Source: Periplaneta americana
Taxonomy: Eukaryota > Arthropoda > Insecta > Blattodea > Blattidae
DNA: 64,000 nt
Direction: 5' to 3'
Assembly: GCF_040183065.1 (NCBI RefSeq)
Contig: NC_091120.1
Coordinates: 182,732,396-182,796,395 of the forward strand
Shown here: positions 48,701 to 51,935 of the stretch, piece by piece
How the letters are laid out: each line of letters begins with the position of its first letter
Position numbering within the stretch: the stretch's first letter is position 1
Position numbers and translations under genes: made by a program
Notes under the pieces: model-generated
Told to the model about the DNA's origin: nothing
Databases searched by the model: none
The model's input: only the letters and a program-made list of their open reading frames with translations

Positions 48701-51117
48701 AAGTGACATGAGGTGGGTAAGATGAGTGGATAGCTAAGTGACATGAGGTGGGTAAGATGAGTGGATAGCTAAGTGACATGAGGTGGGTAAGATGAGTGGA
48801 TAGCTAAGTGACATGAGCTGGGTTAGATGAGTGGATTAGATGAGCTGATAGCTAAGTGACATGAGGTGGGTAAGATGAGTGGATAGCTAAGTGACATGAG
48901 GCGGATTAGATGAGTGGATAGCTAAGTGACATGAGGTGGGTTAAATGAGTGGATAGCTAAGTGACATGAGGTGGGTAAGATGAGTTGATAGCTAAGTGGC
49001 ATGAGGTGGGTTAGATGAGTGGATAGCTAAATGACATGTAGACAAGGATGTGACAAAGTTAGAGTGGGTGGAGCACATAAGAATAGCACATCTGAACAAA
49101 GTTGGTGCTGCTAAAGTGAACAAATAGAAAATATATAAATAAATTTAACAATGGTCATACTTTCGTACCTGTTGCAAACTTTCCAGAAACTCAGGTGTAA
49201 CATATTTATCACTGAAAGTTACAAAACCACATAAATCGACCTCTGTCGGGAAATGAAGTTTCGATTGACTGTGACACCTCTCTTGTTCATCGGCTGGCAG
49301 ACTGTAACATTCTTCATCTAATTCTATGCTGAGCCCCACAACCAACAAGGCACCATCATGCATCAAGCCATATAAATAGCCCGTGCACTCAGATTTAACA
49401 GTCTTCAGTCTCTGGAATAAAAAGTTAGTGCAACAATTAAAAACCTTCACACATACTTTAAATTACGACTTAGTAGGCCTAACTAATAGTGTACTGGACA
49501 TCAATGGCAATGTCATTCTCGAAGGTGGTAGATAAGCGAAGCCAAACTTGGAGAGAGCTTGTGCTGCCAATATGGTGTACGCATGTTAAGATTGCATTTT
49601 ATGAATATACGAGCAAGAAACCATTCTTCATGACTAGGCCTAACTTATATTTGTAACACAAGCCATTGAAGAAAATAAAAAAAGTATAGCCTCCTTTAGG
49701 GTAGCTTTTCTGGAAAAATACCAAAAAAAAATATACCCCTCCCCCCACCCAATTGAAGGTATTAAGCACATAATATACAGAACCTTGATATTCCTTAGAT
49801 CCAACATAGATCTTTATCAGACTAGATCAGATATACATTCCTTCAACACTAGAAATAAAGATAAATTAGATTACACAAGGTGCAGATTGAGTGTGAGCTC
49901 AAATACCTGCTTTTTTAATGGCATAAATATATTTAATAAGTTACCATTGGAGGCGAGAAAGTTACCAATAAATAGGTTTAAGTCCTGCATACATAGATGG
50001 TTGATGAACAGACCTTTTTATTCAGTGAATGAATTCATGGAGTGTGATGTAAATATTGTATTTTAGAAATGTAACCCTTTCTTTATATTTTAATTTGTCT
50101 CTTTGTACTTTAATTATACCTTTTGTCCTTATATAAATGTGTTAACCTACAGCATACTCTGTATATCTCACAGTGTTTGTTTTGTTTATTTCTCAGTGTT
50201 CGTTTATTTGACTATGTATGTTTATTTGCTTATAATTATTTGTTTACTTGTCTATATTTATTTGTGCTAAGTTTGTTTCCGCATGTGTGAGTGTGTGGTA
50301 TTATCGAACCTGACGATGTCATATCCAGGCCTTGTACACTGGTTTCTGACAAATAAATATTATTTGAACGCATAGTCTCTTGTAAATTCAATTGTATTAT
50401 CAAGGCCTAAAAACAAATCACGGGTCAAAGGGAAAAACACGTTTAGGCCTATTCCAAATTTAATAATTGCTATATTTTAATTCAGTCTGGCAGTTGAAGT
50501 TGAGATCTTTAAGATCACAAACTGTTAGTCCTGCAAGCCTGTGAACGCTCTCCTGAAAAATTTGCATAATGTGACTAAACGTGTTTTTCCCCTGGACACT
50601 TCAAATACATCTCAAAACTGGAAGAGAAATGAAACAGATATTTTTCACGTTCCTCGTCCTTAACATCACTTTGTCTTAAGTAACCCTGTTACATACCTCC
50701 ACCTCATGTCACTTAGCGCTTATCCCCTCATTTAACATATGACCCATAACGAAACGCAAATCCGACGTCAGTCCCGTATGTGGTGTGAGAAGATATCTAA
50801 GATTGGCCAAATATTGTAACAAATTATTTCACCAATCCCAGAAAACTTATGCTATTAGCTTATTTATATTGGTTCACGCATATTGAAATACAGTACGGTA
50901 AAATGCGTATGTTTCAGAAGCATGGTTGGTTATCCACATTATTATAATACATAATTATATACAGAAAGTGAATAAAATGCTAGTACTGTAACTATACAGT
51001 AGAGCTGATTAATTATTGTTATCCAATCTATTTATCTGAACTCCAGTTACTCAAAACACCACACAATTTAAAACTCACATCAATAACATTACTCGCTATC
51101 TTCAGACGTGGAGGCAT
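1492..51117 (-). CDS. UFSP2: UFM1-specific protease 2, complete gene of ten coding exons
   Basis: UFSP2 is a cysteine protease that matures the ubiquitin-like modifier UFM1 and removes it from substrates, largely at the ER (family knowledge). Coding exons on the minus strand: 51079-51117, 49169-49411, 38564-38797, 29482-29688, 26004-26097, 25552-25821, 18613-18756, 14373-14499, 11321-11574, 1492-1703. Every junction is GT-AG and phases fit, giving 1824 nt and 607 residues without a stop. The catalytic domain holds Tyr428 and Cys440 ([10 protein letters not shown]), His544 (LAHTI) and Asp564/His566 (DPHYTG). The Cys-to-Asp spacing of 124 equals that I recall for mammalian UFSP2 (Cys294, Asp418). 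The first half is the divergent N-terminal domain. An in-frame ATG 15 nt upstream (51132) is an alternative start. All catalytic residues are present, so the gene looks functional although it is spread over 49.6 kb of repeat-filled DNA. Confidence 0.95.
1975..2009. repeat. (TA)n microsatellite
   Basis: About 35 bp of uninterrupted TA dinucleotide, in UFSP2 intron 9. Confidence 0.9.
2010..3780. other. UFSP2 intron 9, no recognised feature
   Basis: AT-rich sequence with only short open frames on both strands. I see no protein family, terminal repeats or tandem structure here. Confidence 0.6.
3786..4328 (-). mobile_element. RTE-type LINE ORF2 C-terminal fragment
   Basis: The frame encodes the region after the RT catalytic site: [56 protein letters not shown] and [16 protein letters not shown]. 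The 3' end (GGTTCCTTAAAAGCCATTTG) is the same as at 19257 and near 51897. The element is 5'-truncated; no endonuclease or YADD box is present. The clade call is from general appearance and could be another non-RNase-H LINE group. Confidence 0.8.
4460..4857. mobile_element. foldback MITE with TA target duplication and tRNA-like arms
   Basis: The ends are CAGTAGTGGCAAAA and its reverse complement, flanked by TA at 4458-4459 and 4858-4859, as for Tc1/mariner-type elements. Nearly the whole 398 bp is a hairpin: two arms of about 180 bp around an AT-rich loop. Each arm contains a Pol III B-box-like GGTTCGAGTCC (4561-4571 and its mirror near 4750-4760) preceded by tRNA-like sequence (GAGCACGATAGACTGGTAAC). 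No transposase is encoded; the two opposed open frames here are the same arm read twice. Confidence 0.85.
4870..5568. other. intron 9 spacer, possible LINE 3' tail
   Basis: Mostly featureless AT-rich DNA. The stretch 5260-5345 ends in AATAAATACAATACAATAAA, which resembles the short tandem tail of a non-LTR element. No coding part of such an element is recognisable. Confidence 0.35.
5571..6170 (-). mobile_element. Tigger/pogo-like transposon, 3' terminal fragment
   Basis: The minus-strand frame 5802-6143 resembles the acidic C-terminus of pogo/Tigger transposases: [14 protein letters not shown], then a D/E-rich stretch and [15 protein letters not shown]. The plus-strand end CAGTATAACCCCGTTAATGC at 5571 follows a TA, as expected for this group's terminal repeat. 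The catalytic domain and the opposite terminus were not found, so this is a truncated copy. No HTH part is adjacent. Confidence 0.6.
6480..7600 (+). mobile_element. CR1-like LINE 3' fragment
   Basis: Two adjoining frames encode the end of an ORF2: [40 protein letters not shown] and [19 protein letters not shown] with [14 protein letters not shown] stop near 6833 separates the two frames. The following 3' UTR (about 7050-7600) is rich in short CAGTGAA repeats and ends in AATAAATACATACATA. It is 5'-truncated, with no RT active site. Confidence 0.75.
7625..9310 (+). mobile_element. LINE 3' fragment interrupted by a mariner
   Basis: The sequence is the same family as 26945-27745 and 42325-42600. 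Recognisable pieces are [54 protein letters not shown] and [20 protein letters not shown]. At 8240 it is broken by a mariner and resumes at 9212 (AGATCATATG, then [10 protein letters not shown]-like sequence), matching the uninterrupted copy near 27665. Several stops make it non-coding. The clade is unassigned; it lacks RNase H and looks RTE- or jockey-like. Confidence 0.75.
8243..9209 (-). mobile_element. mariner DNA transposon (DD34D), decayed, inside a LINE
   Basis: The termini CGTGGTACAGTCATTAAGTT and its inverse are flanked by TA at 8241-8242 and 9210-9211. The minus strand reads [18 protein letters not shown] and [14 protein letters not shown], the second and third catalytic aspartates with 34 residues between them. 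C-terminal mariner sequence follows in a shifted frame ([30 protein letters not shown]). At 967 bp it is shorter than typical mariners (about 1.3 kb) and frameshifted, so it is inactive. Confidence 0.88.
9311..9997. other. intron 9 spacer, no recognised feature
   Basis: AT-rich; no coding similarity, terminal repeat or tandem structure seen. Confidence 0.5.
9998..11130. mobile_element. unclassified TIR element, copy 1
   Basis: It begins GGGCTATTCCATATGAAATC and ends with an inverted GGGCTATTCCATCTCAAATT-like terminus. The whole 1.13 kb is repeated, at roughly 90 percent identity by eye, in the second copy (30251-30303 plus 34627-35712). No transposase is recognisable, so it is a non-autonomous DNA transposon of unknown superfamily. 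Target duplication is unclear. Its end lies about 190 bp from the UFSP2 exon 9 donor. Confidence 0.75.
11321..11574 (-). CDS. UFSP2: UFSP2 exon 9
   Basis: A 254-nt exon with acceptor TTTGCAG and donor GTAAGA. It encodes [35 protein letters not shown] and GTPVMIG, all matching the UFSP2 catalytic core. Cys replaces the usual Arg of GSRQWIG. A TIR element ends about 190 bp downstream of the donor. Confidence 0.96.
11676..12505. mobile_element. Penelope-like element 3' ends in inverted pair (copy 1)
   Basis: Two partial copies of the GIY-YIG endonuclease end of a Penelope-like retroelement face each other tail-out. The minus copy is 11676-about 12052 and the plus copy about 12053-12505. Both encode [31 protein letters not shown] and the terminal [11 protein letters not shown]. 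The plus copy also holds [10 protein letters not shown] (12050-12085), the GIY-YIG core, followed by a stop. Both outer ends carry a short element tail with a hammerhead-like core. The reverse transcriptase is absent. Confidence 0.82.
12416..12443 (+). ncRNA. hammerhead-like core in Penelope-like tail (mirror at 11741-11768)
   Basis: The RNA would read CUGAGGA, then a hairpin (GGUGC with GCAC), then GAAAC. This is the order of the conserved hammerhead ribozyme core. Hammerhead motifs are known in Penelope-like elements. I could not define convincing stems I and III or the cleavage site, so activity is unproven. Confidence 0.35.
12510..12872. other. intron 8 spacer, no recognised feature
   Basis: AT-rich; nothing recognisable. 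Confidence 0.5.
12874..14177 (-). mobile_element. full-length mariner DNA transposon (DD34D), nearly intact
   Basis: The terminal repeats (AGGCGCATTCAGAAAGTAAG and a near-identical inverse) are flanked by TA at 12872-12873 and 14178-14179. Length is 1304 bp, normal for a mariner. The transposase frame runs 14071 down to about 12971. The N-terminal HTH region is followed by [26 protein letters not shown] and [13 protein letters not shown], giving all three aspartates with DD34D spacing. The only break I see is one in-frame TGA at 13673-13675, where relatives carry Trp ([14 protein letters not shown]). This suggests recent activity. It sits in UFSP2 intron 8. Confidence 0.93.
14306..14362. repeat. 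(AAT)n microsatellite
   Basis: About 19 AAT units directly beside the UFSP2 exon 8 donor. Confidence 0.95.
14373..14499 (-). CDS. UFSP2: UFSP2 exon 8 (catalytic cysteine)
   Basis: A 127-nt exon with acceptor TTTTTTACAG and donor GTATGT. It encodes [16 protein letters not shown] and [16 protein letters not shown], the peptidase C78 active-site block with Tyr428 and Cys440. The (AAT)n microsatellite starts a few bases past the donor. Confidence 0.96.
14510..15187. other. intron 7 spacer, no recognised feature
   Basis: AT-rich unique-looking sequence; no coding or repeat signature seen. Confidence 0.5.
15200..15481 (-). mobile_element. RNase H-bearing LINE, short 3' fragment
   Basis: It matches the C-terminus of the LINE at 45319-47408 ([39 protein letters not shown]). 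It ends with the family tail ATTAGAAAACAACAAC read on the minus strand. A 12-bp duplication TTTATGTTATAT flanks it (15188-15199 and 15482-15493). The N-part of the 282-bp piece is missing. Confidence 0.85.
15490..16025. other. intron 7 spacer with GA-rich tract
   Basis: Contains a purine-rich tract of GAGAGG-type repeats at about 15755-15810 and AT-repeats near 15955-16000. No gene seen. Confidence 0.6.
16026..17960 (-). mobile_element. LINE ORF1 block (coiled coil plus RRM-like protein)
   Basis: The frame 17156-17917 (254 residues) starts [14 protein letters not shown]. It contains a heptad-like coiled coil (about residues 35-80, [20 protein letters not shown]). The RNP-like [14 protein letters not shown] and a conserved ORF1 domain follow ([27 protein letters not shown]). 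After a TAG at 17153-17155 the same frame continues to 16751 as a basic, low-complexity tail. Such proteins are ORF1p of insect LINEs. No ORF2 follows; 16026-16750 is purine-rich on this strand and not recognisable. Confidence 0.7.
18018..18272 (-). mobile_element. tRNA-headed SINE, family A
   Basis: On the minus strand it begins with a tRNA-like head (TTTAGCTCAGTTGACTAAGG A-box region). Then comes a body with TTGGTTGGGTTTTTTCTGAG, and the end is TAAATAACCAAGT plus A-run. It is the same family as 42735-42975, and more diverged. Located in UFSP2 intron 7, 340 bp from exon 7. Confidence 0.85.
18613..18756 (-). CDS. UFSP2: UFSP2 exon 7
   Basis: A 144-nt exon with acceptor TGTTGCAG and donor GTAAGA. 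It encodes [20 protein letters not shown] and [19 protein letters not shown]. It aligns with human LHDLFNLPHDRPYFKRSNA and the following conserved linker into the protease domain. Split codons on both sides (G|AT and G|TG) join exactly to exons 6 and 8. Confidence 0.93.
18760..19255. other. intron 6 start, no recognised feature
   Basis: AT-rich; no repeat family or coding signal recognised. Confidence 0.5.
19257..21890 (-). mobile_element. RTE-type LINE with internal deletion, split by another LINE
   Basis: The 5' part (about 21637-21890) encodes the start of the APE endonuclease: [37 protein letters not shown] 1022-bp LINE interrupts it. The endonuclease resumes at 20586: [63 protein letters not shown] and [10 protein letters not shown], with the catalytic Asn, Asp and His residues. 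The frame reaches 19482 with the linker to RT. RT itself is deleted: 19477 jumps to the C-terminal [13 protein letters not shown] tail seen at 3786-4328. Confidence 0.88.
20601..21622 (-). mobile_element. RNase H-bearing LINE inserted in the RTE element
   Basis: The inserted piece covers the RNase H and C-terminal regions: [52 protein letters not shown]. It starts at the ORF segment [20 protein letters not shown] and ends in the family 3' tail. It is flanked by a perfect 14-bp duplication TGGTGATTATTGTT (20587-20600 and 21623-21636), which proves insertion by target-primed reverse transcription. A deletion relative to the 45 kb copy removes part of RNase H. Confidence 0.93.
21891..22945. other. 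intron 6 spacer, no recognised feature
   Basis: Mixed-composition DNA with short open frames only. No family recognised on either strand. Confidence 0.5.
22950..23223 (+). mobile_element. LINE 3' UTR fragment with (ATT)n tail
   Basis: The end CTGGTTGAGTGGAAGAGAAG, GCCGAATGGTC, CTCTGCCAGTTAAAATAAA forms a GC hairpin close to the 3' end. It parallels the one at 62180-62240 at the end of a coding LINE fragment. It runs directly into about 65 bp of ATT repeats (23159-23223). No ORF2 remains. Confidence 0.65.
23230..24400. other. intron 6 spacer, no recognised feature
   Basis: AT-rich, no coding or terminal-repeat signal seen. Confidence 0.5.
24401..25190 (+). repeat. unclassified dispersed repeat, copy A (inverted relative to copy B)
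   Basis: This 790-bp block reappears in reverse complement at 37622-38332 with high identity over most of its length. An example is the block around TTAGAGACGTTCAATATAGT. Copy A has about 110 bp extra (near 24740-24845). Open frames ([19 protein letters not shown]) are shared, but I do not recognise a family. No clear terminal repeats. Copy A is in UFSP2 intron 6, about 360 bp from exon 6. Confidence 0.8.
25440..25490. repeat. short (GTT)n/(GAT)n tract
   Basis: Simple trinucleotide repeats about 60 bp downstream of UFSP2 exon 6. Confidence 0.7.
25552..25821 (-). CDS. UFSP2: UFSP2 exon 6
   Basis: A 270-nt exon with acceptor ATATATTAG and donor GTATGT. It encodes [26 protein letters not shown], and [17 protein letters not shown]. 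It corresponds to the human stretch VPEPLHFLLPGKKNLVTI just before the catalytic domain. Intron 5 upstream is only 182 bp, the shortest in the gene. Confidence 0.92.
26004..26097 (-). CDS. UFSP2: UFSP2 exon 5
   Basis: A 94-nt exon with acceptor TAATTGCAG and donor GTGAGT. It encodes [16 protein letters not shown] and continues to [12 protein letters not shown] found it because exons 4 and 6 are out of phase without it. With it, the codon split A|GA restores Arg and the frame. It matches the human segment around NIDLMLEMSTS and APIIER. Confidence 0.85.
26100..26940. other. intron 4 spacer, no recognised feature
   Basis: AT-rich with a 10-C run near 26664. Nothing else recognised. Confidence 0.5.
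26945..27745 (+). mobile_element. LINE 3' fragment with RT active site
   Basis: Same family as 7625-9310. It begins in the RT palm: [15 protein letters not shown] is the YADD catalytic box, followed by [20 protein letters not shown]. The later part reads [39 protein letters not shown] and MIDDIK-like [20 protein letters not shown]. Frames are broken between 27147 and 27430. The end CCTTGGGCAGAACACT is the family 3' end. It lies in UFSP2 intron 4. Confidence 0.82.
27795..28817. mobile_element. non-autonomous TIR element with TA duplication
   Basis: The ends CTGGTGACAGACTACAGTCA and (inverse) CTGGTGACAGACTTCAGTCG are flanked by TA. Inside are repeated GATCACGATCAGG/TAATCGCGATTAG-type subterminal motifs, a TA/GA microsatellite (about 28173-28257) and a run of about 46 A (28541-28586). 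No coding capacity. Superfamily not determined. Confidence 0.75.
28929..28978. repeat. (AAT)n microsatellite
   Basis: About 16 AAT units in UFSP2 intron 4. Confidence 0.95.
28985..29480. other. intron 4 end, no recognised feature
   Basis: No repeat family or coding signal recognised. Confidence 0.5.
29482..29688 (-). CDS. UFSP2: UFSP2 exon 4
   Basis: A 69-codon, phase 0 exon beginning [17 protein letters not shown] and ending in a Lys-rich [11 protein letters not shown] before donor GTAAGT. Two acceptors lie six bases apart. Only the outer one (TTTGCTAG) keeps the frame with exon 3; the inner GCAG would give L-A-skipped, same-frame protein (two residues shorter), so a NAGNAG-like alternative is possible. 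Confidence 0.8.
29690..30250. other. intron 3 end, unrecognised sequence
   Basis: A 77-codon minus-strand frame at 29916-30149 ([18 protein letters not shown]) reads like protein but matches no family I know. An overlapping plus-strand frame exists. It is not needed for UFSP2, whose exons join without it. Confidence 0.4.
30482..32372 (+). pseudogene. hAT transposase, two exons, one disabling lesion seen
   Basis: Exon 1 (30482-30686) encodes the start of a BED-like finger: [20 protein letters not shown] with CLVCKKQ. Its frame shifts near 30605 and continues as [21 protein letters not shown] 120-bp intron (GTAAGT to TTTCAG, 30687-30806) leads to exon 2 (30807-32372), open for 521 codons. Exon 2 has the RNase H-like catalytic residues: [25 protein letters not shown] and [10 protein letters not shown]. 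The closest family I recognise is the GTF2IRD2/ZBED hAT group. The frameshift damages the finger, so this copy is probably not functional. Confidence 0.88.
32695..32735. repeat. (ATT)n microsatellite
   Basis: Simple repeat at the 5' edge of the LINE piece inside the hAT element. Confidence 0.9.
32736..33567 (+). mobile_element. LINE ORF2 fragment inside the hAT element
   Basis: An open frame of about 215 codons (to 33383) encodes the region following the RT palm: [48 protein letters not shown]. Such sequence is typical of jockey/CR1-type LINEs without RNase H. The 3' UTR ends in AATAATAAATAAATAAATTA. It is 5'-truncated inside an ATT-rich target. Confidence 0.8.
33640..33707. repeat. (ATT)n microsatellite
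   Basis: Interrupted ATT repeats within the hAT element's 3' half. Confidence 0.92.
33710..34618. other. hAT 3' region, non-coding
   Basis: AT-rich sequence up to the hAT terminus. No second gene recognised. Confidence 0.5.
35713..36156. other. intron 3 spacer, no recognised feature
   Basis: Nothing recognised apart from the AT-rich composition. Confidence 0.5.
36167..36215 (-). mobile_element. SINE family A, 5'-truncated fragment with target duplication
   Basis: Only the 3' end of the family (GTTGGTTATTTAACGACGCT on the plus strand) remains, 49 bp. A 10-bp duplication ACACAGTGAC flanks it (36157-36166 and 36216-36225), so it inserted already truncated. Confidence 0.8.
36268..37601. mobile_element. 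non-autonomous hAT element
   Basis: The termini CAGCGTTTCTCAA and its exact inverse are flanked by the 8-bp duplication GCTTAGAC (36260-36267 and 37602-37609). The subterminal GGACCAC/GTGGTCC motif is also inverted. No transposase remains in 1334 bp. Confidence 0.9.
37622..38332 (-). repeat. unclassified dispersed repeat, copy B
   Basis: Reverse complement of 24401-25190, lacking about 110 bp present there. It lies in UFSP2 intron 3, about 230 bp from the exon 3 donor. Confidence 0.8.
38564..38797 (-). CDS. UFSP2: UFSP2 exon 3
   Basis: A 78-codon, phase 0 exon with acceptor TGTGTTTCAG and donor GTAGGT. It encodes [17 protein letters not shown] and continues to EAMLLLRKK. This is the poorly conserved N-terminal half, so assignment rests on frame continuity and position between exons 2 and 4. 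Confidence 0.85.
38902..39809. mobile_element. Penelope-like element 3' ends in inverted pair (copy 2)
   Basis: A minus-strand copy (38902-about 39495) and a shorter plus-strand copy (about 39500-39809) face each other. Both encode [20 protein letters not shown] and HTLFDSTL. The minus copy extends through the GIY-YIG core ([11 protein letters not shown], about 39320-39350) and an upstream Cys-rich stretch. The outer ends match over about 85 bp (TTCGGAATATGTATGGTAAG). It has the same arrangement as 11676-12505 but is a different subfamily. Confidence 0.82.
39725..39753 (+). ncRNA. hammerhead-like core in Penelope-like tail (mirror at 38958-38986)
   Basis: The RNA would read CUGAAGA, then the hairpin GACC with GGUC, then GAAAC. 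This is the same core order as at 12416-12443 with a different stem, consistent with covariation between subfamilies. Remaining stems were not resolved. Confidence 0.35.
40290..40426 (+). mobile_element. possible pogo/jerky-type HTH fragment
   Basis: [20 protein letters not shown] and [16 protein letters not shown] resemble the first helix-turn-helix of CENP-B/jerky/Tigger proteins. Short, with no catalytic part. Upstream 39810-40290 shows only a C-run (40167-40179). Confidence 0.4.
40498..42235 (-). mobile_element. tandem array of three RNase H-LINE 3' fragments
   Basis: Three head-to-tail pieces (about 40498-41057, 41062-41617 and 41625-42227) each run from the RNase H region to the 3' tail. 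Each encodes [56 protein letters not shown] and [13 protein letters not shown]. The first two share the same 5' truncation point and private variants; the third is longer and more like the 20.6 kb copy. TTGTAATG occurs at all four junctions. Confidence 0.9.
42325..42600 (-). mobile_element. LINE 3' fragment (family of 26945)
   Basis: The minus strand encodes [34 protein letters not shown] and [14 protein letters not shown]. It then has the 3' end CCCTTGGGCAGAACACTG and a (GAAT)n tail at 42313-42332. Confidence 0.85.
42735..42975 (+). mobile_element. tRNA-headed SINE, family A, full length
   Basis: The head has an A-box-like TGTAGCTCACAGTTAGGG and a B-box GGGTTCGATTACC, followed by GTTGGGTTTTTTCTGAGA. 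The end is GTTAAATAACCAAGTTAAAA. The flanking duplication ATTGTAA(C/T)TGTA (42723-42734 and 42976-42987) has one mismatch. About 240 bp, transcribed by Pol III in its family. Confidence 0.92.
43045..43195 (+). mobile_element. Tigger/pogo-like HTH fragment
   Basis: [20 protein letters not shown] and [20 protein letters not shown] match the psq-type DNA-binding start of insect Tigger-like transposases. Only about 50 residues remain. Confidence 0.6.
43200..43690. other. intron 2 spacer, no recognised feature
   Basis: No repeat or coding signal recognised. Confidence 0.5.
43709..43939 (-). mobile_element. tRNA-headed SINE, family B, full length
   Basis: On the minus strand the head reads GACCTGGTTGGCGAGTTGAC (A-box region), then GCGGGTTCGATCCTGGGC (B-box). 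The body ends in GCATCGTTAAATAAAACAT. A perfect 15-bp duplication TCGCACTGTTTAAAA flanks it (43694-43708 and 43940-43954). It is distinct from family A except for the related GTTAAATAA end. Confidence 0.92.
43960..44350. other. intron 2 spacer, no recognised feature
   Basis: Nothing recognised. Confidence 0.5.
44352..44970. mobile_element. TIR element with duplicated right end
   Basis: The left end AAAGGCCCATTCACAATGAA continues into CATAAACATAACG. Its inverse occurs twice on the right, at 44849-44888 and 44932-44970. The subterminal zones are dense in CATAAACATAA-type repeats. The short central frame is not recognised. The terminal sequence is reminiscent of PIF/Harbinger elements, but I could not fix a 3-bp duplication. 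Confidence 0.65.
44975..45308. other. intron 2 spacer, no recognised feature
   Basis: Repeated GTAACATC(C/T)GTGACA-like motifs are scattered at 45040-45265 and again near 47530; otherwise nothing recognised. Confidence 0.45.
45319..47408 (+). mobile_element. RNase H-bearing LINE, longest copy (RT plus RNase H)
   Basis: The fragment starts inside RT ([16 protein letters not shown]). The RT follows: [36 protein letters not shown] and the catalytic [12 protein letters not shown]. RNase H follows: [40 protein letters not shown] and [20 protein letters not shown]. Then comes a CPLC...H...C knuckle near the end. A frameshift near 46265, a stop in RNase H near 46940 and later shifts disable it. The duplication ACATTTTATT (45309-45318 and 47409-47418) marks the insertion. 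RNase H places it in the I-like group. Confidence 0.9.
47673..49036. repeat. 35-bp minisatellite, about 39 units
   Basis: The unit GATGAGTGGATAGCTAAGTG plus ACATGAGGTGGGTTA varies mainly at GGTTA/GGTAA, GAGGT/GAGCT and TAGCT/TAACT. Array length is about 1.36 kb. Short non-array sequence CAAAGTTAGAGTG occurs at both borders (near 47660 and 49057). It lies in UFSP2 intron 2, about 130 bp from exon 2. One irregular unit near 48835 is partly duplicated. Confidence 0.97.
49169..49411 (-). CDS. UFSP2: UFSP2 exon 2 (N-terminal domain)
   Basis: An 81-codon, phase 0 exon with acceptor TTATTCCAG and donor GTACGA. It encodes the start of the N-terminal domain ([17 protein letters not shown], then VDLCGFVTF). 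Its donor lies only about 130 bp from the 35-bp minisatellite in intron 2. Confidence 0.88.
49752..50370 (+). mobile_element. LINE ORF2 C-terminal fragment
   Basis: [39 protein letters not shown] and [20 protein letters not shown] form the usual end of jockey/CR1-type ORF2 proteins. The 3' UTR is T-rich and ends with a GCC hairpin region and AATAAATATTATTTG near 50365. It is in UFSP2 intron 1. Confidence 0.75.
50430..50591. repeat. perfect 17-bp inverted repeat, possible small MITE
   Basis: GGGAAAAACACGTTTAG at 50430-50446 is exactly inverted at 50575-50591, with imperfect extension outward. It may be the ends of a small element of about 160-190 bp. No target duplication was identified. It is in UFSP2 intron 1. 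Confidence 0.5.
50697..50735 (-). repeat. single inverted unit of the 35-bp minisatellite
   Basis: CACCTCATGTCACTTAGC and the following TTATCCCCTCATTTAAC match the reverse complement of the 47.7-49.0 kb unit, with a few differences. It lies 1.7 kb away on the other side of exon 2. Confidence 0.7.
51079..51117 (-). CDS. UFSP2: UFSP2 exon 1 (start exon)
   Basis: Thirteen codons ([13 protein letters not shown]) end in phase 0 at a GTGAGT donor. An ATG five codons upstream is in the same frame (MQLHK extension). I chose the inner ATG because it has A at -3 and gives an N-terminus directly homologous in style to the MxPxLKI start of insect UFSP2. The exon is tiny, and only its junction with exon 2 (VID-RLK) makes it recognisable. 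Confidence 0.75.
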
Positions 51118-51132
51118 TTTGTGCAACTGCAT

Positions 51133-51797
51133 TACCAACCTGACAATATGACACTCGAAGTACAATAATATATTTTATTATTTTCTGCATTAATATTCTG
51201 TAAATATTTTGAACATTTCCGAAAATAAAACTTATGGTCTTTAAATTTAAGTCAATATGCAGAAATAAAATGCAAATAGGAAAATTAATCCCTAATTTCT
51301 ACTTGAATAAATTAATACAAATCATAACACCAAAGCTAAACTTAAGGGTTACTTAATAATTAATTATCTACAAATATTATAAATATAATATTTTAAATCA
51401 TAAATCAACACAGCACCAAAACAAATGCAAAAAATGCAGGTAAGGAAGATTAACATTGCTTTAGGAATTATTTTGTTAAGTTGAAGACCATGGCATATGG
51501 TATTAAGCCTGCCATCTATTGGAGAGTATATATATTTGTAACGCGCTGCACGGCCGACCGCGCTGAGACTCAGGCTCCTGTCGATGAGGTCCCACAGAGG
51601 ACTCATTGTATGACAGAGGCGGCTCATGTCAGATAAATTATTCAGAACTTAAACATTGAAGACTGTGCAGAAGATGCTGCAATTGATTACCTAACATGCA
51701 TTTAACACCGAATTTTTAGGTCTCAAATTTATTCCCACTACCGCAGCAGAAATCATGCATATGATAAAACAACTAAAAACAAAATATTCCCCTGGAT
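51133..51797. other. UFSP2 5' flank
   Basis: The promoter should lie here, but no TATA, initiator or DPE is convincing. A short GC-rich patch with several CpGs occurs at 51540-51612 (GCGCTGCACGGCCGACCGCG), about 430 bp upstream of the start. Confidence 0.35.
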
Positions 51798-51935
51798 GGA
51801 TTTGAGGGAGGTGGGATATTATAGTATGGACTGGATTAATCTTGCTGAGGATAGGGACCGATGACGGGCTTATGTAAGGGCGGCAATGAACCTGCAGGTT
51901 CCTTAAAAGTCATAAGTAAGTAAGGCAGACAGAAG
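51798..51935 (+). mobile_element. RTE-type LINE extreme 3' fragment
   Basis: The sequence encodes the tail [20 protein letters not shown]-like peptide and RAAMNLQVP. It then has GGTTCCTTAAAAGTCATAAG and a short (TAAG)n tail, as at 3786 and 19257 but on the other strand. Confidence 0.75.

Noticed and set aside
47673-49036. Regular repeat array that could suggest CRISPR
   Set aside because: Units are contiguous with no spacers, and the context is an insect intron; it is a minisatellite.
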